Assembly: GCA_038501625.1 (NCBI GenBank) | Contig: JAZAYU010000204.1 | Coordinates: 622,001 to 686,000, forward strand | Source: Corbicula japonica | Lineage: Eukaryota > Mollusca > Bivalvia > Venerida > Cyrenidae | DNA: 64,000 nt | Direction of reading: 5' to 3' | In this document: positions 10,609-21,900 of the stretch, piece after piece | Layout: the number at the start of each line of letters is the position of its first letter | Numbering within the stretch: position 1 is the first letter of the stretch | Made by a program: the position numbers and the translations under genes | Notes under the pieces: model-generated | Told to the model about the DNA's origin: nothing | Seen by the model: the letters and a program-made list of their open reading frames with translations, nothing else | The model's database searches: none

Positions 10609-11466
10609 TTGCTGACAAAACAATTAAAACAATTCGTAATTCCGATTCTTTCTGTTGTCTTGTTTGTGGGCGTTTTAGAAAAGAACGTTCTTTGTATTTT
10701 AGGATTCTTGCAAAAACAAATAAAAAAAAAGAGCGGCCAAAACTATACAGATGTGTCGATCGGAAGCATTAGGACCACAGATATCACCATGGATCATCGT
10801 TGCATTATATAGTTAGAGAGAACGTTAGACATACATGTATTGTTTCCACTGAAATGCTCAGGAACATCTACAAAAAGATGGACGTTGATGTCATTTGTAT
10901 TCTTCTCATTCTAAACGGAATATGTCTGTATATTGGAATCGGAAGCTTTATTTATGGTTACGGGTTTGTTTTTGCCACGAGAACATTGTCAACATATAGT
11001 ACGCCTACAAGAACAGCTTAATGCGTGGGGTTTGTCGATACTACCATTTGCTGTCATTATGATTCGCATTTTTTGTGTTCTTATTTAAATAATGAGGAAA
11101 ATAAGCCCAGCTACACTGAGTAGACAACGAGGTAGGAGATTAAATACAATGACGATTCACACAATGGTTACGGGACTTCTCCATTGCGTATCTGTGATTG
11201 TTATTCAATCAATATTTCATGATCTCGAGCCTTGGTATACGGCAACGGTTATCTGTTTTACTTTAGAACACCTTATGCTACTTCAGTTTGGATACAATGT
11301 CATGTATCAGATGCAACAGTTTATTTAAATAACACCTTGAATTTCAACGATTATTTTCTGGCTATGCTAAGCGTGAAATTCCGTAACGATTTATATGATA
11401 TTTTAAGAAGGTGTTTCCGAAATGCGACATCTGGCAATAACAACACCCGAGTTCAAATTGTGTAGT
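10609..11466 (+). pseudogene. Degenerate 7-transmembrane (rhodopsin-type) receptor remnant
   Basis: Successive short frames resemble parts of a class A peptide receptor in order. A first membrane segment with a basic loop (FVIPILSVVLFVGVL then KKKSG) lies near 10620-10740. Next come TMDHRCIIV near 10787, in the position of the DRY-type region, and a fourth-helix-like VICILLILNGICLYIG near 10888. A basic loop plus helix (RQRGRRLNTMTIHTMVTGLL) follows near 11113, then a seventh-helix-like NNTLNF..YF with KFRNDLYDILRRCF near 11328-11418, ending at TAG. These pieces lie in different frames, and helices 2-3 appear deleted. The assignment rests on motif order only; a decayed unrelated membrane protein is possible. 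Confidence 0.55.
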
Positions 11467-11469
11467 AAA

Positions 11470-13220
11470 TGAGGACATTGCTTGTTAGATTTAGCAATTA
11501 ACGCTGACTTAATTTGAAGATCTTGTGTGTTTTTGTCAGACACTAGAACTCTGAACCCATGATTTCATGATTATATTGTTTCAAGAAAGGTTAAATTTGC
11601 AGTTCATATAAAGTCAATGTATTAAACATAGCCTTCCTACACAATATATTTGTTTCAATAGAGAAAAAGCAAATGTTTAAGTTTATGATACAATCAATGT
11701 CAGACAGACACCGACAATAATAAACAAAAAATTCCGCCGTTGAACTGCCAGTAATATAAAGTTAATCCAGGTTAAAGTGCGCACGAAACTCAAGTGTGCC
11801 CTGCCCGGTTCTAGTGTGACCAATCTAAATCGTGCCAACATGTAGACATTCTAGGTTGTATTAAACTCATTAAATAAGTTAGCAAATCGACATAACGTAA
11901 AATAGTTATTAATAAAATATGCAAAGCGCTGAAGAATAGTTTGTAAGACAACTTCATTAACGTGGAGAAGTTGACATGATTAGTTTTGTTTATTATATTT
12001 TTAATATTTAAACCAAATATTAATTAAACATTGGTTTTAAATACGTTGAAGAAGTGTTTCAAACTATATATTTTATTTAATCTATAACTCATTTCGTCCA
12101 ATGTAATTAATTTTCATACTTAAAAATATGTTCATTTATATACATTTTACATGTTTATTGCTCTTAATATAGATCTATATTAATTAAAGAACCAGATTGT
12201 GTTAATAAATGGTCAGTATTGAGATTACCCCTTTTGCCAGTGCTTTGAGTGATCTTAATCGCGAGGTTTTACTGTTTTGTTATAATAATGATAAACAGTG
12301 CATAACAAAAGATATCAAGGTTTAGAAGATAAGCCATTGATACAATGCGCACCTGTATTTTTTCAAGATGAAAATTTGTGTGATTTTCATTGCAAATGGC
12401 AACATTAGATTAAGACACATAGGTCCATTTTAAACAGGAAATTTTATGATCTAGATCTAATATTTAAACTTGTTTTAAGTGTTACTCTATTGGAAGGAGA
12501 AAATAACTCTTCAGACCTTGTTAAAAATTCTCGTCATTGGTTTTTCTTACGTCATCACTTTTAATTTGACGTCATTCTTTCCCAATATTTCACGACATTT
12601 TAGAAGGTAGGAAAACATTTTTGTTTGGCAATGCATAAATCTTATATCTAACCTGTGGCAGGCTACATCATGTCATGTAATATTAGGACCAGTCGAGAAA
12701 TTTATTATTACAGGACAGTCTTAGACTAGATCTAGACCTATTTTGTGTTATAATGATAACTTGGCCCAAGTCCCAAATATTTTTAATAAATTAACAACCC
12801 CCGTTTTATAAGGACTAGATCTATAGACTAAATCTGGTCATTGTGTTCTGTTAAATGTTATTGTTAGTCATGATGATCTATCAGGAGTTAAATTAACACA
12901 CTGGACATAGCTTTCGCGTGAACGACGCGTCTATCGCACCTATGACGAATTTCTATCGATTATACAACGCATTTTGATGGCGGATTTCGTGGTAAAAGAG
13001 CGCAGTAGGTTTACACTTTGTACTTCTTTAGATGATGATACAAAGGCAAGTGACTGATCGCAAAGTCCCCCTTACTATTCTAGTTTTTGTTTGTATCACT
13101 AGAAAATGTATCTTGCTGATTTTTGGAGAGTCGCTCACAGTTTTGGGAGGTAGATCTACTAAGGTGAAAAATGTCGCGCGAAGGCTATATCCAGTCTATT
13201 AATTTAACTGATTATTGTGA
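11470..13220. other. AT-rich intergenic region
   Basis: About 1.7 kb with no open frame of note and no inverted or tandem repeat that I can support. Confidence 0.4.
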
Positions 13221-13221
13221 T

Positions 13222-13349
13222 TCAGGATTGAATCGATATTTGATGGTTTTCATTTGGGAATTGAACAAGTTGGGTTGTGTAGACACTTTAAACAATCCAA
13301 CATATTTTGATACCCAAATGAAACCCATCAAATATTGATTCAGTCCTGA
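13222..13349. mobile_element. 128-bp palindromic MITE
   Basis: Left arm 13222-13258 (tcaggattgaatcgatattt...) and right arm 13313-13349 are inverted repeats of 37 bp with four mismatches. The left-arm sequence recurs alone at about 16646-16672, so the family is dispersed. Confidence 0.8.
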
Positions 13350-13489
13350 TATTTACACACATAAATACTCTCATTTATAGAGAAATTATGCAAAGAAGTA
13401 GTGATATTATGGCTTTTTGAAAGGCTATTGGAACAGCTACTTTGACGACGAAGCCTCGCCTTTACATTTTTGTATAAGTAATAGGCAAT

Positions 13490-16400
13490 GTTTACCATCA
13501 GAAGTGATGATTGGTTAAGGATAATAAGACCTCATCAAAGAGGATGTCGAATGGTAAATATACACAGGATGGGTAATCAAACTACACCTTACCATGCATT
13601 TTGTAAACAAAAGTCCGCCATCTTGGATGAAAATTAGTAAGTGTTATACTTTTACTCATTTAATAAAAAATCTTAGAATTGAGATATAGCTATGAACCTG
13701 CTACACATTTTGCCGAATCTTTTGGTACCTAGACGGAGTATGAACTCTTAGTGGAACACTAGGTACCTTGGACACGGAAAATCAATCGGCGAGAAATAAG
13801 CAAGAATTTTCAGGGTAATGTGCGGGGAAATTTGTAATTTTGAATGTTAATCGCCAAGAAATGTAGTTATGTCTGTGATCACACAACAAATTGAAATCCA
13901 TTTTTAATTTCATGTCCCAGGACATTTTTTTGTCAAACAACACTTTTTCGCTGCAGAATTAGCAAATATCCCTTATGGCAAAGTGCAGTTTTGAAATATT
14001 AATAATAAAGTGCAGTTGACTTTTTTTGCCCAACTAAACATAAAACATCGCCGTCGTATTTCTCTGACAAATATGACCATATAAACATATGACATACAGG
14101 TAATCGATTAAAGAAATAAAAGCTAACATTTTGGAGACTCCTCAATATCAAATTCCGGCTTAAACCATGTATTGTTTTGATCCGCTCCTCTGAACTTTGG
14201 TTTGTTCAGTTGTCACCGGCCTATGATGTGACTTTCTTATTTCAGGTTAGTTCCAGCACTCAGTATTAAAATATTTTGACCTCATCCCGTATTACCAGAT
14301 GTGATTTACATCACTCATCGGTATATTTCAGTGCGGTAGCATCATTCGTTTTTCTATTTTGTTTCACACAAAAGTACACACTATACTTCTTGATAATTTC
14401 CATTTAATTCTTTTAGCTTGTACACAATAATCGTTTTTGTCAAATAAAAAAAGTAATATTGGCAGTAATACAGCTATAACTTTACGGCCGGTGCCTGGTT
14501 GTAAAAATATTCTTAATTAAACTTAACCATTAGATATTTAGGAGACCAAACACTGCTAGTTTCGTATGTTGAAATTACCTGGAAATCGCTCTTTCATCTT
14601 GTTGAAAACAAGTAATTGACAGTATTTAGGTCCCATGTGTTTCAGATCATGATCAGCATTTGTGAGCAGTGCGCAGCGTCGTTTAGGACACATTCGTGTT
14701 CAAAACAAGGCTGTTCACCAGAAGGCTTATTGATATAAGTGCTGCGAACAAGGTTTTAGAGAACTGATAATGTCCATTTTAAAGTATTAAACACACAAAA
14801 GCGAAACGCGTAATGCAAAATCAAACATAGTGGCAATGGGTTGTCGGATTCTTAATTAGATATCAATGGGATTGAGTCCTGTAAGAAGCTTCGCCGACGA
14901 TCATACTGGTATTCACTAAGAAATGGTTAGTTCTTCCTGATTGCTGGAATAATTTCCTGTCGCGTTCGTCAGCGGTTAAACACAGTCTTTTTTAAATGGG
15001 GATTTGAAATTTTTGTAAAAAGGCGACTTATATGGCGATTTTATTGGCGTTGTTTGCATTCCCTATTCGGATTTTGAAAGAAACGGTTTTGTTGGATTTT
15101 CTCGAAACAGTCTTTCTAATGTAACGACCTAATGCGGTTGTTTTTTTTTTTGCTTTTGACATTTTCGGCAAGAAATAAAATTATGTGTTACTCGAGACAC
15201 TGCACTGCAACAAAACTTGGTTTTTAACTCGAATTTTTATTTATTAAGTGTGACCTTGACGTAGCATATCTCTAACATGGTTTCTATAATAAACGTGAAT
15301 ATTTAAACACAGATAATGTCAGAAAAATGAGTTAGGTTAAACTTTAATACAAATATAGGCCCCTGATTGAATTAATTAAACTAATATCTACATTTGTGCA
15401 AGCAAATATTTCATGTAATACTGGAAAACTAACAGAGAATAGAATACTTAAAAATAACTTAAAACTGGTAGTGTTAAAGCAGAGACACGCAAAAAAAATT
15501 ACATTCAAAGAACACGTTTGAAATGAATGAAAAGGGAAGGTTTAAAGCAATCTCGCGTGACCAATATTAAAATATTGCAGGAAGCACGCGACCTAGATTC
15601 AATTCACAGATAAACGGATGAATACTCTTTACATTCATTTTTCTAAATTTGTTTTACAACCTTCAGACAGTCGCAAGAATAATAACTACATTCTAAATTA
15701 TTCAGGACAATACATTCAGAAGGTTCAAATAACCAAAATTCGTTTCAGTTTTTTCGCTGGCCGGGGACAACTGAACAAATCAAAGTTCAGAGGAGCAGAT
15801 CAAAACGATACATGTTTTAAGACGAATTTTGATATTGAGGAGTCTACCAAATGTTACCTTTTTTTATTTAATCGATTACGTGTCGGACATGTGTTATATG
15901 GCAATATTAGTCGGGGAAATACGACGGCGATATTTTATGTTTTTTGGGGGGAAAAAGTCAACTGCACTGTTCCTCTCTTCTTTTTCGCTGCGTGGGGAGG
16001 CTGTGTTTTTTTAGTGTGGCGATTCCTGATATGCATATGTTGCTTCTTTATCATTTATTTAGCAGAACTGCACTTTACCATAAGTGATATTTGCAAATTT
16101 GCTGCGAAAAAAGTGTTTTGTTTGACAAAATAAATTGTGTTGGGACATGGAAATTAAAATGAGATTCAATTTTTGGTGTGATTACAGACAAAACTACCTT
16201 TCTTGGCGATAAACATACAAATTGACAAATTTCTCTGCACTTTACCCTGAAAATTCCTGCTTATTTCTCGCCGATTCAGTTTCTTTGTCCAAGGTAACTT
16301 GGGTTCCACTAAGAGTTCATACTCCATCTAGGTACCAAAAGATTTAGAAAAATGTGCAGCAGGTTCATAGCTATATCTCAATTCTATGCGTTTTTATTAA

Positions 16401-16590
16401 ATGAGTAAAAGTAAAAAACTTACCAATTTTCGTCCAAGATGGCAGATGTTTGTTTACACAATGCATGGTAAGTTTGCAGTTTGATTACCCACCCTGATAC
16501 ATATAACTTCAAAATTTACACTTCAACTTTGTCCTCTACGATGAAGTCTTATTTATTTAACGAAAAATAATTTCTGATGGTAAGCAGTGT
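13490..16590. mobile_element. 3.1-kb non-autonomous element with inverted repeats of about 740 bp
   Basis: 13490-14222 and 15759-16590 are inverted copies over their whole length. Paired landmarks include taccatcagaa/ttctgatggta, gatgggtaatcaaact/agtttgattaccca, catcttggatgaaaatt/aattttcgtccaagatg, tttggtacctaga/tctaggtacca and the inner limit gtcaccggc/gccggggac. The right arm carries an extra stretch of about 80 bp (15968-16045), the same dispersed motif found at 7106, 25781 and 41951. The 1.5-kb middle (14223-15758) has no transposase-like frame. Confidence 0.85.
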
Positions 16591-16679
16591 GACTTGCATG
16601 GCTAGAGTAGAACCGTTTATAATTTATTTGACGTTATATAAGGATTGAATCGATATTTGATGGTTTTCATTTGAGTATG

Positions 16680-17493
16680 AACAAGAAATATCTTTAAAAA
16701 AAAGATAAACGGCGTTGATGGAAAAGATTTTTATAGATAAGAAAGAAGGAAATAAAGAGCGTGCAAAAATTTCGTCTGGTGATAATTCGTCGATTAAAGA
16801 AGAATATCTAACGTTAACTGTAATTTATTCAGTTTCAATAAAATACCTCTTGTAGAGTTAGTACTAATGACGAATACATGTTATTAAAATACAATAAATG
16901 AAAATAATAACAACTTGTTACAAGAGCGAAATCTACCAACTTTTACGTAAACTAACTTAAAAAAAAGTGTCCCTACCGATTATTGAACCCGGGGCATCCG
17001 CTTGAGAGGCGAGTGTGATAACCACTACACCAAGGCGATTTGAATGTCTGGAATTGAAATTAAAAATCAGTATCAAAGGAACTAGAAAGGAACCAGTAAG
17101 AACCAGAAATATCTGCACTTCTCTGTCGTTTTACACTGTGTATTGTACTCGAGTGTTTACCTGCCACCCATGAATATTCCATATAAAATCGTATTTAAGC
17201 CATCAATTGACTAAACTGGTTATTTATACCGTAAATATCTTTTTCTCCAATACAATTATCGCTTTTATAAAACGAAAATGCCCGAACATATAAGTGCCAT
17301 GTAAATACTAACTAGTACTAATACTAACACACAATATAAAAATCGTTACGGTAATCATTAACGAGACCCACTAATAACCAATCAAAATAATCTATTTGAT
17401 TTTCTTGCTGCATAATAAGTTTTATTTACAATATTTCATTGGTCGAAAAACTAGGTCAAAAGTGAGCTTAGACAGCTAACGCCGAAAAACAGT
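16680..17493 (-). mobile_element. About 800-bp dispersed element with tRNA-like segment (copy 1)
   Basis: It matches 56744-57552 from acaagaaatatctttaaaaa to gacagctaacgccgaaaa. Inside, the reverse strand of 16970-17040 reads like a decayed tRNA: CTTGGTGTAGTGGTTATCAC (A-box-like), an anticodon-loop region with CTC (Glu-like), then CCGGGTTCAATAATCGG (B-box-like). Acceptor-stem pairing is poor, so this is a tRNA-derived element and not a working tRNA gene. Confidence 0.7.
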
Positions 17494-17934
17494 TGGATTG
17501 TTAAAAGTACTCATGAAGCCTTTCCCAGTGGTGTAGCTACTATGTGGTCCTTTAGGCCCGGGCATATAAGTTGGACAAGAAAATTACCTAAAATACAATT
17601 AAAACAGGATGGGTGGGGATGGGTTCACGCCGTTTGGTTGAATCAAGTCTGTCCTTGTCGTTGATATGCCCTTTCGGGAATTTCAAAATGATAATAATTA
17701 TTTCCTTTGCCCGGATGTACATGCAGGCCAATTCTCTGTGTTGTAACGCTTTATTTGTTAGTATAGGCAATATAGCATGCAGAATGATTACAGTTGCTTC
17801 CTTTCATGATGACACTACCGAGTATGTCACAGCGCTTTAGAATAATTTAACACCGGATGACCTGATCTAGTATGCAAGAATATAAGTATCATTCACGTGT
17901 GTTGGGTAAAGATCGTGTGATCCGGCCCTTGTGA
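17494..17934. other. Intergenic, nothing recognised
   Basis: No exon or repeat that I can support; the short open frames here look random. Confidence 0.35.
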
Positions 17935-17938
17935 AATA

Positions 17939-17998
17939 TGCACTTAGGCGGTAACTCAGCAGAGCCTCGTTAGCGCCCTTGTTCATATTTCACTCGAT
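17939..17998. repeat. Hairpin with CAGAGCCTCG loop (short)
   Basis: GTGAAATATGCACTTAGGCG and its near complement CGCCCTTGTTCATATTTCAC flank the loop sequence TAACTCAGCAGAGCCTCG. The stem is unrelated to that of the hairpin at 18102-18252, but the loop motif CAGAGCCTCG is identical. Confidence 0.65.
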
Positions 17999-18101
17999 AT
18001 TATATCAACGTTCTATAACGTCAATATTTTAGTGTAAGGAAACAAAATTAAGTTTGAATGCATATTCTAAAATGTAAAAAAGTAAAAGGTATGCAAGACA
18101 A

Positions 18102-18252
18102 AGTATCTTGCATGAGACATTCGGTAAAGATAGAAAAATCTTTCACCTCGGGTGAACTGTTTTTGCGGGAATTCGACAGAGCCTCGTTCCCGCAAAACAG
18201 TTTCCTCGGTGACAGGTTTTTCTATCTTCACCTAACATTTATGCAAGATACT
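18102..18252. repeat. Hairpin with CAGAGCCTCG loop (long, arms of about 66-70 bp)
   Basis: Arms 18102-18171 and 18187-18252 are inverted repeats (agtatcttgcat...gcgggaa / ttcccgc...atgcaagatact) around ttcgacagagcctcg. It lies directly upstream of G1 and of the TTAA-flanked MITE. The 69-codon open frame across it is a by-product. Confidence 0.75.
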
Positions 18253-18276
18253 TATAATCTTTCTTGATTTCCTTAA

Positions 18277-18763
18277 GGGCTTACCACACTCCTCCCAATC
18301 ATGTTCATCGATAAAAGTAAATTATCAAAATCTCAATAACGGCAAAATGCGTCCTCGTGACTTACATATGTAAACTTTACGAGATATAAGTAAAAGTGTG
18401 TTTGACCGTCACTTTTCTGGTCGCGTAAACGGATGACATTCACTGATTTCTATTGAAGTAGTTGAAAGTTTTTTACAAAGTACACACCATTTTCTTGTCA
18501 GTAACATTGCACTCACGTGGGCATTTAAAATAATGTTTTGTATCGCTTAGTTTTTTGTGAATTTATGTAAATAGAATTTTAAGTAATGTTTAGGTCTAGC
18601 TTGTTTTCTTTATTATTCTAACATGTCTTACTGTATGCAAAATCAAGATACATTAGTAACATTCATTTGTGCAAAGGTTCATTTTATGGCATTGTGTCAT
18701 TATAGAGATTTTGATAATTTTCTTTTTATCGATGAACAGGATAGGAAGGAGTGTGGGAAGCCC
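18277..18763. mobile_element. 487-bp MITE with TTAA target duplication, upstream of G1
   Basis: Flanked by TTAA at 18273-18276 and 18764-18767. Ends are inverted repeats of about 85 bp beginning GGGCTTACCACACTCC and GGGCTTCCCACACTCC (other strand), continuing through GTTCATCGATAAAA. The matching position before G2 (near 30193) has a single TTAA and no insert, so this is a clean insertion. TTAA duplications are typical of piggyBac and Kolobok elements. Confidence 0.88.
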
Positions 18764-18875
18764 TTAATTGTCCAATTTTCATCTATCACATTGACTGTTT
18801 GTAGATTGTTACAAGTGTTTGAATGTGATTTCAGCGCTGTTTGAACTAAAGCCATCACTAATATACACAGTAGAC

Positions 18876-18900
18876 ATGCTTAAAATTCAAGGCTTAGGAG
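18876..18900 (+). CDS. G1 exon 1 (start codon)
   Basis: 25 nt, ATG to the phase-1 donor GGAG|gtaagc, coding MLKIQGLG. The same layout and donor recur in G2 and G3. A possible 5' UTR acceptor (gtgatttcag) lies at 18834, also shared by all copies. Confidence 0.75.
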
Positions 18901-21900
18901 GTAAGCCAGTTTATATTCCATTTATAAAATCATCAGCATTAGCAGCAGCATCAACAGCATCATCATTATAAAATTACGAATGTTTTAAGCTAACTTCCGA
19001 TGCTGTGGTTCATGAAGATGCTTGTGAAGACAAAACACTTTTTTCGTGAAATAAGTGAACCTTGTTTTACTTACTCAAATGAGGTATCTAAACTTCTGTT
19101 TTAAGACACATACCGTAAACAATGTAAACAATGAGATCTATTACAAAGCAATTACGAACGAAGCAATGCCTTTGCGTAATTTTAAGAATTTGTTCTTTTT
19201 ATTTTCAGGTCCTCTTCACACCAGGAGGTTATTAGTACTAGTGCTACTTCTCAGTTTATCACTGTATATTCTTTGTAAGTATAATTTGTATGACATCATC
19301 AAAAGCTTAGGAAAATACGGTCATTTGTGAGGGCTGACAAAGACGACCCTTATTTTAATTTCAGTGATGTAATTGTAACGTAGCCATCAAGACCAATCGC
19401 CATTTCACCCAATCATATGAATGTGATTTGAGACCGGTTTCCAATCTCCGTTTTATAACCTTCAGCCAATATTAATATAAGCAAATATTAACCAAGTAAC
19501 GAAAATAAAAGACAGTAGAGATAATTGATGTCATCGTGTCACGTGGACGAAAGCCGACGAAACAAATCTGGGAAGGGCACCGCCTCAGAACGTTAAATTT
19601 AATTAAATCTTTCTTACATACCAGATCAGGACATCCGGTGTTTTCACCCGAGTAGGAAAGAGTAGGAAATTTCGATTCTACACCCCCATGCTGAATGAGT
19701 CACGCGTCTTACGCACTTATGAATTAACGATAGAATGTCTCGTATATCACTCCGCTACTATAAAAGTCGTGTAACTGGTATTGACGTCAAAAACCAAGTG
19801 GTATGTCCACACTGATGCATATTATTTATGCTAAATATAAAAAAAACATTAGTAGCAACAACAACAAACGGCAATGTGTCACTTGATGTTTGTACGGTTG
19901 ATTATAACATTTTAGATCGCATAAGGACGAAGAGTGAAAGTTTCTTTATAGAAAGATTAAATGGGAACCTGGGAGTGACTGTACTCTACTCGAACCGGAC
20001 TACCGAATCTCACGTTAAAAACAACTTGACACTGACAATAATCGTGGCTTCATTAGCAGGTACGTTTGTGCCTGTTCGCTTTTGCCAGTCACCTGACCCC
20101 ATGGTTATGAAACCGATAATGGTAACCTGTCTCAAATCTTGAGACTGGTCTCCATTCACAGTTTAATTATCTTGGAGCATGTATCGGTCTAACTATAGCT
20201 TTAGGTTAGATGCAACAGTCTATATTTAGTGTGAATGTAAGCTGTACCGCTATACTGTCACTCATCTATATGTATATTGATTGTTTTATTACTAACATCA
20301 CGGAATGTAAATCAAAGCTCTTACAGTGTTGACAGACTGTCGGCGTTGAATTTGTAGCTATCCTAGAGAACCACGTCTGAGAAATCCCCGGCAACAAAGA
20401 CCGAAATGGTGTACGTAGTATTAACAAGAAAAGTGTTACACGGATTTGTAAAATGTGGACGAGATTTAAAGGAAATTTGATGTTGGTGCAACAGTTTATA
20501 TATATGATGGATTGTTTTGTAAACAAGGAAAGAATTCAGTGATATTATATTGTTGTCTTTTATTTGCGAAGAGTTTTGAACGTTGAAGGGCGTGCGTGTG
20601 TATTAGCTGTGTAATGCGTTGTATACAAGGAAGGGAGAAGTTGGAAATGAAATATACCGGAAAGGGTATGGCCAGGGGTTTATGTTGAAATTTGTTCACT
20701 GAACATAAACATGTTTGCAGTAAATCTAGTGAATGATCTGAAAACAAACGAACTGAACAGTTTTCCTTTGTAATATAATGATAACTAGCTGGAAAATAGT
20801 GGAAGAGATTGTTGCTATGGTAACTGGCATTATAATCTTGATCCCGTAAACCGGGGGGAGGGGGGGGGGGGTTCGCTAACAACATATATGTGAAGTCGGG
20901 CCACATGGTACTCTACATTTGCTCAAAACGTCTATTTAAAGCCGTGCCCAAATAATTAGCCGAAATAATTAGTTTTTAAGAGAGAAGTGCAGTACAGTTA
21001 CGGCACACGTACGGTTGTATTTCTTAACAGCGACGAGTGTATTCGTTAACTTAGGTCAACAGGTGAAATACTTGTATGATAGATCGTATGTTAATTCTTT
21101 ACTGAAATGTTGTTTTGTAGCTTTCAAATACAATCATTTTCCCCAGTACTTTTTTTAATATTTCGCTGTTCTGCTCACAGATTAGCAATTGCTGAAGGTC
21201 GTTTTAGAATTATTGCTAGACAAAATACAAATGCAATTTAAATCAAGTCGAATCTGAATATTTTTTACTAGCCTGTCCTTCCTATTAAAAACTTTACCAA
21301 AATATTTTATTACTTTGCCTTCTATTAAAAAATTAAAAAACATTACGAATCTAGGTCGATACTCATTTTGAAGAAAATAGCAAAATTTATATATTTGATA
21401 AATGAATTTATATATTTGAGAAATGAATGCCTAATATACGTTATCTGTCCATAATGTACACGAGTTTGTTGAGTTTCTATTATAACAATGTACCACACAA
21501 AATATTTCATACTTTTTCTGAGCGTATGTATGCTATTCGTGTTTTGTTTTTCTTGTTTTTTCTTGTACTGTATGCTATTTTTTGCAATTTTGTTTTTATA
21601 TCGCCAACTTGTATAATTTGTATGGCTATAAACATTATTATTTTTAATGCCATTAAATATTTTTATCTGGAGACCAAACGTCTCTTATTACGGAATGGTG
21701 TTAATCTGAAAATTCCGCAATGACGGTTCCATGTTAACCATAAAATACCATCGTTTAGGAAGGATCAAAATTGAGCTGTTTACTGGTGCAAATATTTAAT
21801 TGCGTTCAACCCGGGGCTAGGTGGCGTGGGCAGTAATATGCATTTCCATTACTGCCAACGAACATAACACGCTTAAACAAAACTAACCTACAATATGTTA

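Noticed and set aside
15618..16133. 171-codon frame
   Set aside because: It lies in the right arm of the 3.1-kb inverted-repeat element and is interrupted in the left-arm copy; no transposase motifs.
16970..17040. Functional tRNA-Glu gene on the minus strand
   Set aside because: A- and B-box-like parts are present, but the acceptor stem does not pair and the segment is embedded in a dispersed repeat.
18058..18267. 69-codon frame before G1
   Set aside because: It spans a long hairpin; the frame is a by-product of the palindrome.
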